Below are positions 34,686 through 47,384 of a stretch of 64,000 bases of DNA, in pieces. The notes under the pieces are model-generated. The model did no database searches, was not told the DNA's origin, and was given only the letters and a program-made list of their open reading frames with translations. Both the position numbers and the translations under genes were made by a program. Location of the stretch: the NCBI RefSeq assembly GCF_017591425.1, contig NW_024465885.1:38758501-38822500 (forward strand). The letters are read 5' to 3'. Position 1 is the first letter of the stretch, and every line of letters begins with the position of its first letter. Source of the stretch: Ochotona curzoniae. Lineage: Eukaryota; Chordata; Mammalia; Lagomorpha; Ochotonidae.

Positions 34686-37600
34686 GGGTCTGCAGATATG
34701 ACACAGATTCATAAGCTTCTATTTGCTAAGATAATTTTAAAACTATACTAGAAACACCATTTTATTCAGAATTTTAGCATCAAATCAATTAATTACTCTA
34801 TTATTTTCAGCAAGTTGGAACTCAGTATAGTCTCGCTTTGTATGTATCTCACGGACATTTGTGAGCAAATAGATTAACATTCTCCTAGATCCCATGCTCC
34901 ACTTTCTTTTCTTTCCTGCAGATTTTCTTTTTCCTGTAACTTGGAGTTTCTAAAATTCTCTAATTTGTAATAATTAAGTGGTCTTGAGAGAGTTGACCAA
35001 ATAGTAACATTTCTCACTTTTGAACTCATAGATTTTTATAAAAACATAATTATGACATTTAACTCGTGTAAAATAAAGAGAATATAGTAATGGGCCTCAC
35101 CTCCCTGGTTCCCGTGGCCTCTCTGCAGCGACACATTTTTGTTCACACTGGGCATGTCGTTTCTCTAAGTGGCCTGGGCTCTTCTTTCATCTGTATCGCA
35201 ATGATCTAGCTATCCTCAGCAGAACTTTCAAGTTTCAACTCTGTAGAAACTTCTCTTGTGTTTTATTTTCACCTATTTCTATTAGCTGCCCAATAGTTTT
35301 AGAGCAGGTTGCTGATACTTTTTCAAGTTAAGCGACAGTTGAATGGAATAAAATCTTCTTATCCTATAAGTTTCTAAGTGCTTCTCTTCTTCCAATGTAT
35401 ACATCCAGAAAGGCAGAGCTGCTCATGAAAGGTAATAGTAAAGAGTATTTCCTGATTTCATCAATTACTATTTTAAATGTGTTTCCAAGGAAGCATGTGA
35501 CAAGAATAGTAGTTTACTAACTCATGGAAACTGTACTGAAGCTAAGGCCAAATGACATTTTCATTAGCTAAAAATACAAGCGTATTCATTGCTTGGAGCT
35601 TAGATAATCTAGCTGGCTGGAAGCTAGCAAGGTGATGAAGAAAAAATGTTGCCTTCTGTTGTTTTGGAATACAGTTAACAGGACTAAACACAAAAGTCAT
35701 GAAAAGTGATGGAGCACTCAGCCTTCACCACATAACCACTTATTTAAATGCTTACACTGTGCAGAGAAAATGGCAACCACTCCTTGATGGATGCTGAGCC
35801 TTCTGCTTTTTTTTTTCTTTATTTCTCTCTCCTACTTAGGAAGTGTCAGAAAGCTTTGCTCTGTGACAGTTGTCACCATCAAGTTCTACCTAAAGGAGAA
35901 GAGAGAAGTTGCTATGAGCAAATGCCCTTACCCATGTTTATGTAGTTCATTGTCTCTGGGGCACACACTCACAGAAGCAATGTCTCTCCCACAGAGAAAT
36001 CCACCACAGGAAAAGCCTTGAAGGAAAGAAGTGTATGCTCCGAGTTTTTGTGACTTATCAACGCTTCCTGAAATTAAAGTCAAAAGATCAGAGTAAAGGA
36101 AGCTGAGTTGTGTAACGTATTGAAGAATTCATATTGATCTTTGCACTGCTTTTCTATCACCCACATTTCAAACACTCCGTATTGAAAATGAAAAGACAGC
36201 ATTTGATTATCTCTCGATACATCTAGATTTGTGCATATTTAGGCCCACCTATATATATCTATTTTTATATATCTATATATATCACTATATATATCTCATG
36301 ATATGTATGCATCACTATTGTTGCATTTATCACATAACATACCACATATATATGATTATATATCCCATGCATTTAAAATCTGCAGAATATTTTAAAGAGA
36401 AAATTGAAATGAGAGGAACTCTGAATTTGGAAAAGTGTTTTGAGACAATTCAACGTAAAGAAAGCTAAACAAGCTATAACGATGCTCCCATTGCAGCTTT
36501 AACATGAAAAATCTCAGGTAGTTTTTCGTCTAGCCTTCTGATTTCCATTTTCATGCTCCAGATTTCTTTTTTGTGATTAAGAAAATCATAGTCATTTAAA
36601 TAGTTCTCAACTTTTCCCACCTTTGTAGTACTATATGACTAAGGAAAGTGTGCTTGTGCACAGCTTGCTCTCCACAGGAAAAGAGTTTAATATGAGTGAA
36701 TTTCTGAAATGTGAACATGTATTTCATATCTCAGGTGTAACATGAAGGGTGCAGAATAGAACTTATCTGTCCTCATTTTTGGGGGGTCAGGAGCATTGGC
36801 TGCCCCATATTCTGAATTAACTGACGTTAATATTTTGGGGGGATTCCTGAAAGGGTACAGCTGACCAGGATGCTGGTCAAATATGAAAGTGTGAAATGAA
36901 TCATACAGAGGTGCTACAAGACCCCTTGGAAATACACAGTTATTAATTCTTCTCTAATCATTTCTTCACGTTTATATTTCCTACTCAGTTTATACAAATA
37001 GAAAATGGAGAAACTATTTGATAATTTGGATTTCATAGGTAACGATCATAAACAGGCACATTTTTGCTAATGTGGCAAATGGTGACTACTGAAGTTGTTT
37101 TCTCTGAGTGTTAATGACTTTCTCAATTCTTTAAGGGGCCTGAGGTTTTACCAGACATGACCATGTGCGGACTGCCTGGGCTATGGCAGTGAAAATATAA
37201 TTCTAAAGTTGGCTGTGCTCACAGAAAGAAACAGAGGCAGCTTCTATCAGCAGTAATCACCAATTACTAGGAAGTCATGAACACAGTTAAAGGCCCTGGT
37301 TTCCCTAGGTGAAAACGACGAGAAGAAAGAGCTTTTGGGGGACCTCTAACACCTGTGGGATTTAGGATAATGTCATGTGTTTGAAAATGTGCTGACCGCA
37401 GGAGGTGCTGCTGTTTGGTGTGTCAAAATAATGCATTTGCTCTATTGCATGGCCTGAATTTAATGTCTGACTTGAAGGCTGTGCCTGCTGAATGTGCACT
37501 CCTTAAACTAACTCCCCGTGGATCTTGCCTTTATCCTCTTCCGAGAAACCATAGATTAAGTAAGAATTATCAGTCAGCAGCAGCCTGGCTCATGGTTTAA

Positions 37601-38274
37601 TGTCAATCTGCTCCTCTCCTCCTCCCAGGCATGACCTAGCTGTCGAGGTTCACAAGTCCCCACTGCCAGGAACAGAGCACGTCATCCTAGGTGGTTGTCG
37701 ACCCACTGGTGGCAGAAAAGGAGAGGCCTGTTTCTTGTTCTCCTGTGGTAGTTGGCAGGAGCAGCAACTGGAACAGGCCTGTTGGTACACATTTGGTTCC
37801 CTGGCAACTTCTTGGCATTGCCTCTGAGGTCTCCGGCTTTTGTAGAAGTTTTCATTGCATCATAAAACTTAGATTATTATTGACTTACAACAACAAAAAA
37901 CGTCTAGTTTTTCATGGATGTGCAAGGTCAGCTAGGGCAGCCCAGTTATAAGATGCTTGAAAAGCAAACTAAGGCATGTCCTCATAGGGGCATGGCAGAA
38001 ATTCAAGAGAAATACAAACACATCAAACCCTGTACACTGAGTGTCCTTCTTCTTCTTGTTTTTTCTTACTAGTCCATCCTAATTTCTCCCAACAAGTTAG
38101 TCATGTGCTTTGCCTGAATTGGACGGTAAACTGCATCCTGCCCTCAGTAAAATATGACAAAGTGGTGTGGAAGAAATAGGCTAGTTCAATACAATGGTTC
38201 CATGTAGTCAACCTCCCGATGCTCTTTCTTTACTTGAATTCATATCCAAATGTAACTAAATGAAGAATTAAAGA
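34686..38274. other. 3.6 kb of mostly unique AT-rich sequence
   Basis: The longest stretch without an obvious lagomorph SINE. A TATATC-type low-complexity run lies at about 36,249-36,300. 37,590-37,830 is GC-enriched with short plus-strand frames of no recognised type. No exon could be supported. Confidence 0.45.
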
Positions 38275-38590
38275 CAGGCTGGCAAAGAAGTGCAATAGCC
38301 AAATCTTTCCTCTGTGGCATCAGTTTGAGTTGCAGTTGCTCCATTTCCATTCCAGATCTCTTTTTTATGGCCTAAGGATGAAGGCTCAAGGCCTTGGGTC
38401 TGTGCACACATGTGGTACACTTAAATAAAGCCCCTGGCTCCCAGCTTCCAATCAACCTAGCCATTGCAGCCATTTGAGGGGGCGGGGGTGAATCAGTAGA
38501 CTGAAGTTATCTCTCTCTTTCTCTCTCTTTCTCTCTCTCTCCTCCTCTCCTTTATCTCTGTGTATCTGTCTTTCAATTAAAAATGAACAA
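38275..38590 (+). mobile_element. CSINE, plus strand, with CT expansion
   Basis: GGCTGGCAAAGAAGTGCAATAG head, TCCATTTCCATTCCAGATC, TTGGGTCTGTGCACACATG, an expanded CTCTCTTT block (38,511-38,554), and a CAATTAAAAATGAAC tail that served as the landing site of the L1 directly downstream. Confidence 0.82.
38511..38554. repeat. (CTCTTT)/(CT)n microsatellite
   Basis: Expansion of the SINE's own pyrimidine-rich 3' block. Confidence 0.93.
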
Positions 38591-38593
38591 CTC

Positions 38594-39060
38594 CTTGATT
38601 TAACCTGTAATTTTTGTTTGGTTGTTTGTTACTTTTTGAACCTGTCATTGATACTGTCTCAACCCAGGTGTTTTGAAGAATTGAACTTGCATTATTTTTA
38701 ACATATTGTTTACTCAATGCTATGTCAATTAATTCCATAACGTTGTATATTGATGCTGATGTTTTGTTGGGGTTTTTAACTGACCAGAACTTTACTCTGT
38801 TAGCTCTACCTTCAGACCAGAGAAGGTCTCCCCAAGAAGCTACTGAACTTATCTGGACAATAAGATGCTAGACTTTATGCTAGGTATATGCTTGCAATGA
38901 AGGAATCTCAACTGAACTTGAACTGTGGTTATGCAGCAAGGTGGAGGAATCCACTATGGGGGGAGGATTGTGGGAGGGGTGGGGGGAATCCCAGTACCTA
39001 TAAAACTGTATCACATAATACAATGTTAATAACAATTAAAACAAATAAATAAAACTTTAA
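38594..39060 (+). mobile_element. 5'-truncated lagomorph L1 3' UTR with 15-bp target-site duplication
   Basis: Contains AATAAGATGCTAGACTTTATG, GGTTATGCAGCAAGGTGGAG, a GGGGGGAGG-type G-rich run, AATCCCAGTACCTATAAAAC and AATAAATAAAAC at the end, matching the rabbit-type L1 3' terminus as I remember it. AAAAATGAACAACTC occurs at 38,579-38,593 and 39,061-39,075, a perfect duplication. No ORF2 sequence remains, so it is a dead-on-arrival insertion of about 467 bp. Confidence 0.92.
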
Positions 39061-39204
39061 AAAAATGAACAACTCAAAAAGAATTAAAGCGATTGAGATC
39101 AAAAGGTCAACTTTTACTACAAATAATCTTAACTAGAGACATCATTCTGGCTCTTTAGGAAAAACTGGACTTGCAAATATCCAACTGCCTGACTGCTACT
39201 TACT

Positions 39205-39770
39205 ATGTTAGGCAAGGTTCTGCAGAAAGACTTAACTAACAGCATAGGTGGATGGGAGGATGGATGATAGACAATTAGAGGAGATTGCATGGGGAAATCG
39301 ATTATGAGATGAAATCTCCCAGTAGGTTATCTGAATCCTGTAAAACCATGAAAGTCAGTAGATAGCAAACCTCAAAATCTCAGAATTAGAGACCTCAATG
39401 ATGTGATTATCGATTTGAAGCCAAATGTAAGAAGTTGTGGTGCAAGACTCCCCAAGGTCTAAGAACTTGTAATTTGTATTTTTAAGTACAGAAAGAGAAG
39501 TGTTTTTAAGCACCACATTAGAAAGCATGAGAAGGGGAGGAGAATTCACCTTCCTTGCCTTTTTTTTTTTTTTTTGGTTGGGCCCTCTGCTGATTGAATG
39601 GTGGAGTAAGGGCCGATATTCCTAAGGAGTACTCATCTGGTCAAATTAACAACTCAAATCACTGTACATGTATCCAGAAATCAGTCAGCCGTTGGATACA
39701 CCATAATGAGGCAGGTAGCTCTCAAGGATCACGCTGTAACAGGGTGATCTGTGTTCACGAACGCTTCCAA
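39205..39770 (+). mobile_element. Ancient eutherian interspersed repeat, class not resolved
   Basis: GGTTCTGCAGAAAGACTTAAC at the start, GGCCCTCTGCTGATTGAATGGTG in the middle and CAACTCAAATCACTGTACATG followed by TTGGATACACC parallel a common old repeat ('ggttctccagagaaacagaac ... ggcccaactgattggatgatgcccac ... gattcaaatgttaatc'). A T17 run interrupts it at 39,560-39,576. Confidence 0.5.
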
Positions 39771-41029
39771 ACGCCCATCTCACTGCCAGATACCAATCTG
39801 GTATCATTCCTTGCAAGACAGTAGTGAGGGGGTAGGACAAGACTATTTGTATTTTTACCAGATTTTTCTTCCTTTGGGAAAGTAGGCATTTCCACTACAT
39901 ATTAGAATTAGAAGCAGAGCATACTGTTCTGTGTTTTCTCTTTCGGCTTCAGGGTGCACATCTTGATCCTCTGCCACAGAATATCCTTCGTTCCTTTCTC
40001 AATTCACACTTGGATCTCTCTGGTTTGTTGTTACTCATGTCGACTCACTAGAATAATGCAGGTGGAGAAATGTCTTCAGTCCCCAAGCCCCACAGAAAGG
40101 AAACACTGCATACAATTTGTAAATTTTCTGGTGTTAAACTGTGTATTAGATTGTTGATTTAAACCCTCCCCAAATGAGTGGTGAAGGATAGATTCTGTAT
40201 TAAACCAACATTCTTCAGATAACAGGAGGAAGCTCTCCTGCGGTCTCACTTATTTGCTTTGCTTTACCAAGATAAGATTTGCTTCAGAATGAGAATGTCA
40301 AATAAGATTCCAATCCCTTTTGTCTCTGAATTTTCTCCTCCACTCCCTGCCGCATTCTCCTACCTTGAATGTTTGTAGCATTCTGAAACTCTGTAGAGCT
40401 CCAACCCAGGTTTTTATGTTTTCAGCTTAGAAATTGACATCGGGAAATCTGTTTCTAGAGTAAAATTTATTGTTTCTTTTAGCAGCCTGAAATAGAATAT
40501 ATCAATACAACACAAGAAAGCATATAGGAAAACTCAGTTCAGGGAAGAAAGGAGGATTTAAATTCCCATTGATAAAAGTTACAGTCCTACCACATTGTAA
40601 CAACACATTTATTCCTTTTTTTGCGAAAAGTTCTTTGATTTACTATTTCAAACATTAAATATTCCACTGTGATCAAAATAGGAAAGTTTCTGATTCTTAC
40701 CTATTGAATATTCATTGTGATAATGATTTTTCTTTCTTTTGAGTTAGACATCTTCCAGATATAGTAAGTTTATCATTGAAAAGAATACTAGGCTTTTCCT
40801 AATGAATGGAACTTTTAAATTAAAAAAAATATATATATATATGAGCAAAACATTTTATGTTAATCTTTTTTTATTTAGTAGATTCTCCTATTGCTGTATT
40901 TCACAAAATAGAAAGCACAAGATCACTAAATCTTGTCGTGTTTCAGTTAGACCAGTGAGCACACAAATGGTGAGATGATAGTGTTAAGAAATTCTTTATG
41001 TAGAAGATGTACCCACTAATCTATGTTGG
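39771..41029. other. Unique AT-rich sequence
   Basis: Short (AT)n at about 40,828-40,842. Nothing else recognised. Confidence 0.45.
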
Positions 41030-41031
41030 TT

Positions 41032-41340
41032 TTTTTTAAGATTCTTTATTTGACTTATTTATTTGAAAGATAAAGGGAGAGAGGATTATCATCCAACTAT
41101 GGATTCATTCTCCAAATGGCCATAAAAGCCAGGGTAGGGACAGGTTGAAGCCAGGGGTCTGGAATCCCCTCCCGGTCTTCTGCATATGTAATAGGGGTCC
41201 CATGTTTAGATGGCTCAAAGAGGAGCAGTCCGAACACGGAATGATGGTTCTGACACCGCATGATGGCTGGAAACCTCATCTTTTGTATTGCAATGCTGGT
41301 ACCAAATGCAGTTCAAAACTGTCATTGCTTCAACTTACAG
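41032..41340 (-). mobile_element. Old CSINE, minus strand
   Basis: A TTTTTTTTAAGATTCTTTATT inverted tail, TGGATTCATTCTCCAAATGG, GTTGAAGCCAGGGGTCTGG and a degraded remainder. The distal end is uncertain, and a possible sense-oriented piece follows at 41,290-41,340. Confidence 0.65.
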
Positions 41341-43121
41341 GGTTCCCTGTGACACATGATATGGAACTGTGGCTACCAGCTGTTCTTTTGGTTAGTCATT
41401 ATATTTTTCTCTTTCTCTAAAGAAAATTAATGGGACTTAATTTATACACACTAATTTTGGCACATAAATAGTCATATGAATTCTAATATTGACTATAGAC
41501 TCTACTGATACTCCATTTTGGCAAAAAAATACCATTGTTTAAGAACATCTAAAAATCATAATTTCTAGAAAAAAAAAGTGTCATCGCACAACATGTTTAT
41601 TACATTTTGAATACTTCCAATATTAATCACCTGCCCTAAATTTTCATTATCCTCTCCCTTACCACCCACCATGGTAAGTGGTCAAAATTGATGCCATACG
41701 TAGCACTTGACAACTGCCAAGCTGGGGATTTGGACTTGTCTTCAGCTTCCTCAGCAGCTGGCTGTGACCCAGGTGCAAGATTTTTGCCCACCCAGTTACT
41801 GAAACATTCATCAACAAGATTAGCAACACAGTCTTGCATATCAAATTACTCTGGAATTTTTCATAAGAAATTAAACCACAGCAAAAATCAATCTCTCTCT
41901 CTCTCTCTCTTTCTTCATTTCTTAATATGGGCATCAGGAAAACCTTATGCTATCTCAGCATATGTTGCTACTGTGAGCATTTGTAATCCTAGGACACTTG
42001 CATTTGGGATGAAATTTTAGCATTAAATTTATAACACGAGTGTACTTTTGTTTTTACTGTTTATTCAGAATGGCTATAAACTACAAGTATTCTTGCAAGT
42101 TTTTCTGAGGCTGTATAGCTAGGAATTTACAGATTCCTAACTCACTCTAATTCAAAATCAACTTTTCTGTTGTATCCTGAGTTAACAACAGTTTATGCAC
42201 TGAGTCCAAGGTAGCATAGTTGCCGTCTTATAGTTGAGGCATGATAACACCCTATGATCTACCCAGACAGTGAACCCAGGAATAAAGGGACTCAATGAAA
42301 GGAGCACATACTCCTGCCTTATCACAAACTATGCATTAAAAATCTGAACTCAGAACATTGCATTTCAGCTCAGAAACATTTGTATTTGCCACTGCAGTGC
42401 TCAGTAAAGAGATTAATTTCATCATCTATCTCAGTCTTTCTACACAATATTTGTGAATATCATTGTAAAAAGCGACCACGTAGTAGTTTTAACTTCAGAA
42501 ATTGAAGTAAGTTATATCAGACATTCCTTTTAAAAGCCGATTATAAAGAACCTCTGGTTAAATATAGCTAAACAAAAAGCTTTTATTAAAAAGCTAAAAA
42601 TTAAACGAGGAGAGAACTGAATGGGATTTAAGCTGTGAAAAGCAGAGATAATGGTGAAATCTCTGTTTGTACATCTTATCCTTATCTATATGCCGAAGCA
42701 GTGCCAACCCAAATGGTGGTATTGCATTGGGTTTTTAGGGAAAGAAACTGCAATCAAAATAGCTATAAAATGAGGGAAGAAACGTCACAAAAGAGGATTA
42801 ACACTGGAGATGGAATCTCAATTTCTACGTAAAAATCTTCTCATTTTTGAATGGCTCTTCTTTGAGTTGATATGAAAGCATCAGAATCACCAACTTCATC
42901 AGCAGTAATTAGAGCTACAAACTGAAAATATGTAAGAATTTTTTACTGGTCATTGAAAGAAGACACATTATTTGGAAAGATTATTAGTCAGGATTTAGAG
43001 ATTTATGATAAACCTGAAAGATCTTGGCCATAATATATGTGAGATTTCTAAAATCAAGTAATAATAATAAACACAGCATGAACATTAAAGGGAAAAAAAG
43101 TGTGGATTTCCAAATTGTTCG
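41341..43121. other. Unique AT-rich sequence
   Basis: Contains a (CT)n run at 41,889-41,911. A MIR-like hint near 42,215-42,270 (CTTATAGTTGAGGCATGATAAC) is too weak to call. Confidence 0.4.
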
Positions 43122-43190
43122 AAGATTTGTTTATTTTTATTGGAAATTCAGATTTACAGAAAGATCTTCTCTACCCAAGTGACCAAAATT
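43122..43190 (-). mobile_element. CSINE tail fragment, minus strand
   Basis: TTTATTTTTATTGGAAATTCAG and CAGAAAGATCTTCTC, then an abrupt end. Only the SINE 3' end, with an internal deletion. Confidence 0.7.
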
Positions 43191-43314
43191 TTTTTGCACC
43201 AGCACAACCTTGTTGTACATTTATTTTTCATAAATTTCTAGTATAACTTCATGTAAAATAAAACTCAAACTATTTTAAAATAATAAACATTAATATTAGA
43301 AAAAACAGTAATAA

Positions 43315-43612
43315 GTATTTTAAAAAATATTTATATTTCTATTGGAAGTCACATCCTACAGAGAGAAAGGCAGAAAGATTCTACATCTGCTGGTTCATTC
43401 CCCAAGCAGCTGCGACTACTGGGTCTGATGCCAAGAGCTAGGAGCCAGGAGCTTCCTCTGGGTCTGCCACACTGGTGCAGTGTCCCAAGGACCTAAGCCA
43501 TCCTCCACTTCTCTTCCCAGGCGACAAGCAGGGAAGTGGGCAGAAAGTGGGGCACCTATTTGGGATCCCTGCGCATACAAGAGCCACCAAGCCACTGTGT
43601 GGTGCCCAAATT
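43315..43612 (-). mobile_element. CSINE, minus strand, near full length
   Basis: Inverted tail, GGTTCATTCCCCAAGCAGCTG, GGAGCCAGGAGCTTCCTCTGG, GCGACAAGCAGGGAAGTGG, and a head ending at CACTGTGTGGTGCCC. AGTAATA at 43,308-43,314 and 43,613-43,619 is a possible duplication. Confidence 0.85.
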
Positions 43613-43660
43613 AGTAATACAGATTTTTGACAATGTCTTTCATGAAATTGAAAAATCTCT

Positions 43661-43921
43661 AGGGACTTGTGTTTTGGCTTAGAACATTAAGCCATTGCTT
43701 AAACACAGTCATCCCATATGGGCTCTGTCTTTTGTTCTAACTATACTAATTACCACCGAATTACTTGTTCATGGGCCTGGGAAAGCAGCAGAGGATGGTC
43801 CAAGGATTTGGGTCTCTGTACTCATCAGAGACCTGGAAGAATCTCCTATATACTGACTTTAACCTGGCCCAGCCCCAGCCATTATGAACATCTAAGGTAT
43901 GAACTAGTTGATGAAACAGTA
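43661..43921 (+). mobile_element. CSINE, plus strand, 3' end lost
   Basis: GGGACTTGTGTTTTGGCTTAG, CATCCCATATGGGCTCTG, GGGAAAGCAGCAGAGGATGG and GAACATCTAAGGTATGAAC. It is followed at once by another sense fragment. Confidence 0.8.
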
Positions 43922-44120
43922 TAGAACAACCCGGAACACTGCATTGTATACCAGCTGTTCTAATCCAAGCCTATGAGAACTTGGATCGCTGTCACATTTA
44001 GAAGCACTGGGCTCCAGGTTTTGTCCATCTGTCATCTGAGGGTATGTCACAGGAGATCCAAGACCTCTCTCTCTCTCAGACCCTCACTTTCAAGTGGATA
44101 TAATATAATCTTAAAAAATG
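43922..44120 (+). mobile_element. Second CSINE fragment in tandem, plus strand
   Basis: GGAACACTGCATTGTATACC, CAGCTGTTCTAATCCAAGCC and CCCTCACTTTCAAGTGGATA retain SINE order with a deleted centre. Confidence 0.5.
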
Positions 44121-45107
44121 ATCAATGCATCCTCTCATATCACTTTAAAACCTGAAAGTGATTTTCAAATTTTTGTTACTGTATCAGTGCCAACACCTTA
44201 ATTTTCATCCAACAGACAATTCACTCCACAAAGCCATTTTAATGACCCCATGTCACCTTCCTCTCAGGTGTCCAGCTGGATGGGCATGATCTACACCTTC
44301 CAGGTTCTTGATATTGAAAACAAAGTTTAGGAAAACCCTTCTATCTGCTATACTTGATTTTTTTGTGCCTCATGGCTTTGCGATTAGCTGTAGTTTGTCA
44401 AAGGAATATAGTTCTAACCACTTCCTGTCCTAAAACGTATAGCAATCCTCACTAAATTTTGTATTTTCAGAACTTAAGAGATCATGGGGTGAGGACAAAA
44501 TATGAATTAATATAATGTTTACAAGGCAATATTTTTGTCAAAGTTACTCTATTATGAATCCACACATTCAAATCGATCCATTTTATCTTATTTGTGTGTG
44601 TGATTTATACTGATATCAGTATTAAAACATGCCTCAAATGTATGTTTTATAAAATTTTATATATTTCTTTTGAACTTTATATTACTAATCTACCTTCAGT
44701 AAAGTCAATATCTTCATATTTATTAAAAATCTTACAAATCCATGTCCCCCAGTCCTTGATAGTTATAAAAAGGGCATGTATGTAGTAAACATGTTATGAA
44801 TTTTCCTTTGGTACAATTTCTGGGTTTTTCTGTTGTAATGACAAAAATATTTGCTTTTTTTCCATGAAAGATAGTGTTACTATGGAAAACACCAAGAATC
44901 TACGCAGTGAAGACTATCAGAGCCATGCAAGTTGATTTCTTTTTCAAGGCAATGGGCTATATGAGTAACTTCTAAAATATCTTTGGAAGATTTATGGAAA
45001 AACCATAATTCTATTTTTCAAAGTAAAAGATCTTTCATCAAATCGCAAGGGATATTTATAAGATACAAATCATGGAAGGATTATTTTATATAGAGCCATT
45101 TTTCACT
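44121..45107. other. Unique AT-rich sequence
   Basis: No repeat or coding signal recognised. Confidence 0.45.
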
Positions 45108-45117
45108 ATCCTTTTTA

Positions 45118-47210
45118 AAATATTCTTTTTGATGATATTTATATAGTGCATTAGGGTGGGAGGGTTCAAGAGTTAGGGGAAAGTGGGTCAAACAATTGTG
45201 TTCAAATTTTCTTTTTCATTCTTCCTGCATCTTGGGGAAGGAGGGAGATGAGGGGAGGAGCCACATTCAGCCTCCCAATCACCTCAGTACCCAGGAATGG
45301 GAAACGACCATCTGATGGCATCTCAGGGTTCCTGATATGGAGCATGCTCCACGAATTCTGCTCAAGTGGTTTCTATACTTTGATAGTTTTGAAATGCTGC
45401 TGATCTCACCAATCCAAGGATATCCACCCAAGATCCATTGGCTGGCAGAGTCCACCTTAGAGACTCAATTTTTGCTCAGAAATTTGCTGTCAATGATTAG
45501 CTAGGTTAGTTGCTCAATTTGTTCTACCCATCTTCCTCTGCTGTGTTGCCAGATGTCCTCTGCAGACTGCAATGGAATCTCTATATCCTCCTTGTGTTTC
45601 TGGTTAGGCTGTCCACTACTCCATCTGACACATGCACTCCACTGTCAAACCACAGATACTGCAATTCTCCCCGTGGTTGGAGTTCTGAGTCTAGTGATTC
45701 AGCTGGTGGGATCCACAAAGAAACTTTGAAATGATCCCAGATCTGACTCTTGTGGGTGATTAACAGCATGGGTCCAGCTCTGACCATCACCCAGATCAAC
45801 CTATATGCACACATTGGTAGCTGCAGTTGCTGGGCCAATTGTATCTACAGCTCTGTCTCTTACACAAATCATTGCATGCTGTGGCCTAGACCAACCCAGG
45901 CCGCCACTCATCCAGGCCTCACCTACACTAGCAGGACTACAGCCTAGGTGAAGCAACCCCAGTAACCACCACTAGGCTTGCCACAAGCCCTGGTCCCTGT
46001 GCTTGCCAGTGAGTTGTACAGACTGGTCCAATCTGCCCCACATCACATTCAGCTCTTGTACACATTAATGGGCTAGCTCAGCCTACTGACCTGAAGCCTA
46101 GCTCAGCCTACTGACCCCTCTTTCCCTCTGACACTCATGTTGGTGAGTGCCACTACCTGTCTATCCAGGTCCACCCTCAGCCATAGTTCTCATGCTCACT
46201 GGTGGGAGTTGCAGCCCATTATGGAGGTTCCCACAATTTCCCTACTGTGCCTACCCCTAGTCCCAGATCTTGCACTCTTTAGAAAATTCTGCAGTACAGC
46301 TTGATAGGATTTGTCCTCAGTCCTAGGGCATGCCAACTGATGTTGTGGCAAAACCCAACCAAACTGCCCTTTCTCTGATTGATGGATGCATCAATGAGTA
46401 CAGTCAGTTACCCATGATTGTTGGAGGGCAACATGGTCATGCCTAGCTCAGCCTGTCACCAACTCAATTTTTAAGCAAACCGGTAGATTTTGTTGTTCTG
46501 TAGGGTTGGACTTTTATATCCCCAACAGAATCTCCCCCCAGACCTTGTTCTCACATGTGTTGATCAGTATCAGGGCCCAGCCTAACACTAACCATCGTCT
46601 GTTCCGACTCCCACTGGTGGTACTGTGATCTAGTCCTGCCAGGTAGGCCATAGTCCTAGTTTTAGTCTGCTGTGATCCATGCCAACTAGCCCAGTTTAGA
46701 TGCATCAGTCTGACCCATAAATGTCCTCTGATCTCCCACCTTCTGAACTGCCCAGTCTTAGCCCCCTCACTTAGCGGGAAGTACAGTGGCCTTGTGCATG
46801 GGAGTCCCTCAGAAGTCATCCCTCACTTGCATCACACTCCCTCAGGAATCTTCCTTCAACCACATCCCTTGCCCCTTTCCCTGTACAATCCACAGGGAGC
46901 TCATGGGTTTCCCAGTCCAGCTTTCAGTCCAGCCCAGTGTTCAGGTGGATTAGTCTGTTGGCCTGAAGCTCCGCCAACACACGAGGGTCCCAAGCTCCTG
47001 TCACATATGCTGATGTGAGAACTTACCCATCCATACACCCATGATGCAGGCCTTTTCAAAGTTCCCTAAGCTGGTTCACAGGCACACCAGGGCGGCATGC
47101 TATCCTAGGGCTCTCCTTTCCCTTCCCCTGACCCTTCCCACTCAGGACCAAACACTTGGGAAAATCTTCAGACTGGCTCTACCATGGCAGAGTGATAAAG
47201 TCCCTCTACC
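45118..47210 (-). mobile_element. 2.1-kb retroinsertion of unidentified family, minus strand
   Basis: A GC-richer block in AT-rich flanks. On the minus strand it begins GGTAGAGGGACTTTATCACT and ends in an A-rich tail (CATCAAAAAGAATATTTTA). The flanks on that strand read TTAAAAGGAT (5') and TTAAAAAGGAT (3'), about a 10-bp duplication with one A difference, starting at the TT/AAAA site favoured by L1 endonuclease. No frame exceeds about 100 codons. A 24-25-bp unit around GCTAGCTCAGCCTACTGACC is duplicated at 46,071-46,120. It may be a lagomorph L1 5'-UTR-type segment, a non-autonomous element or an RNA retrocopy; I cannot name it. Confidence 0.6.
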
Positions 47211-47384
47211 ATCCTTTTAATTTTTAGTGTTTACTTTCAGTGTTGTTATCACATATCATGTAGTTGCATAACAGAAGTGTGACAATGTTTACAATTATTG
47301 ATACATTAGGCTACAAGTTTATAAATGCCTGGTCTCTAGTCATACTTTCCACACTTACTGCTGATTCTAGTTCATGAAAAGAAA

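Noticed and set aside
46514..46819. 101-codon minus-strand frame in the 2.1-kb retroinsertion
   Set aside because: No similarity to L1 ORF1 or any other family I know, and neighbouring frames are closed. Treated as chance openness in GC-richer DNA.
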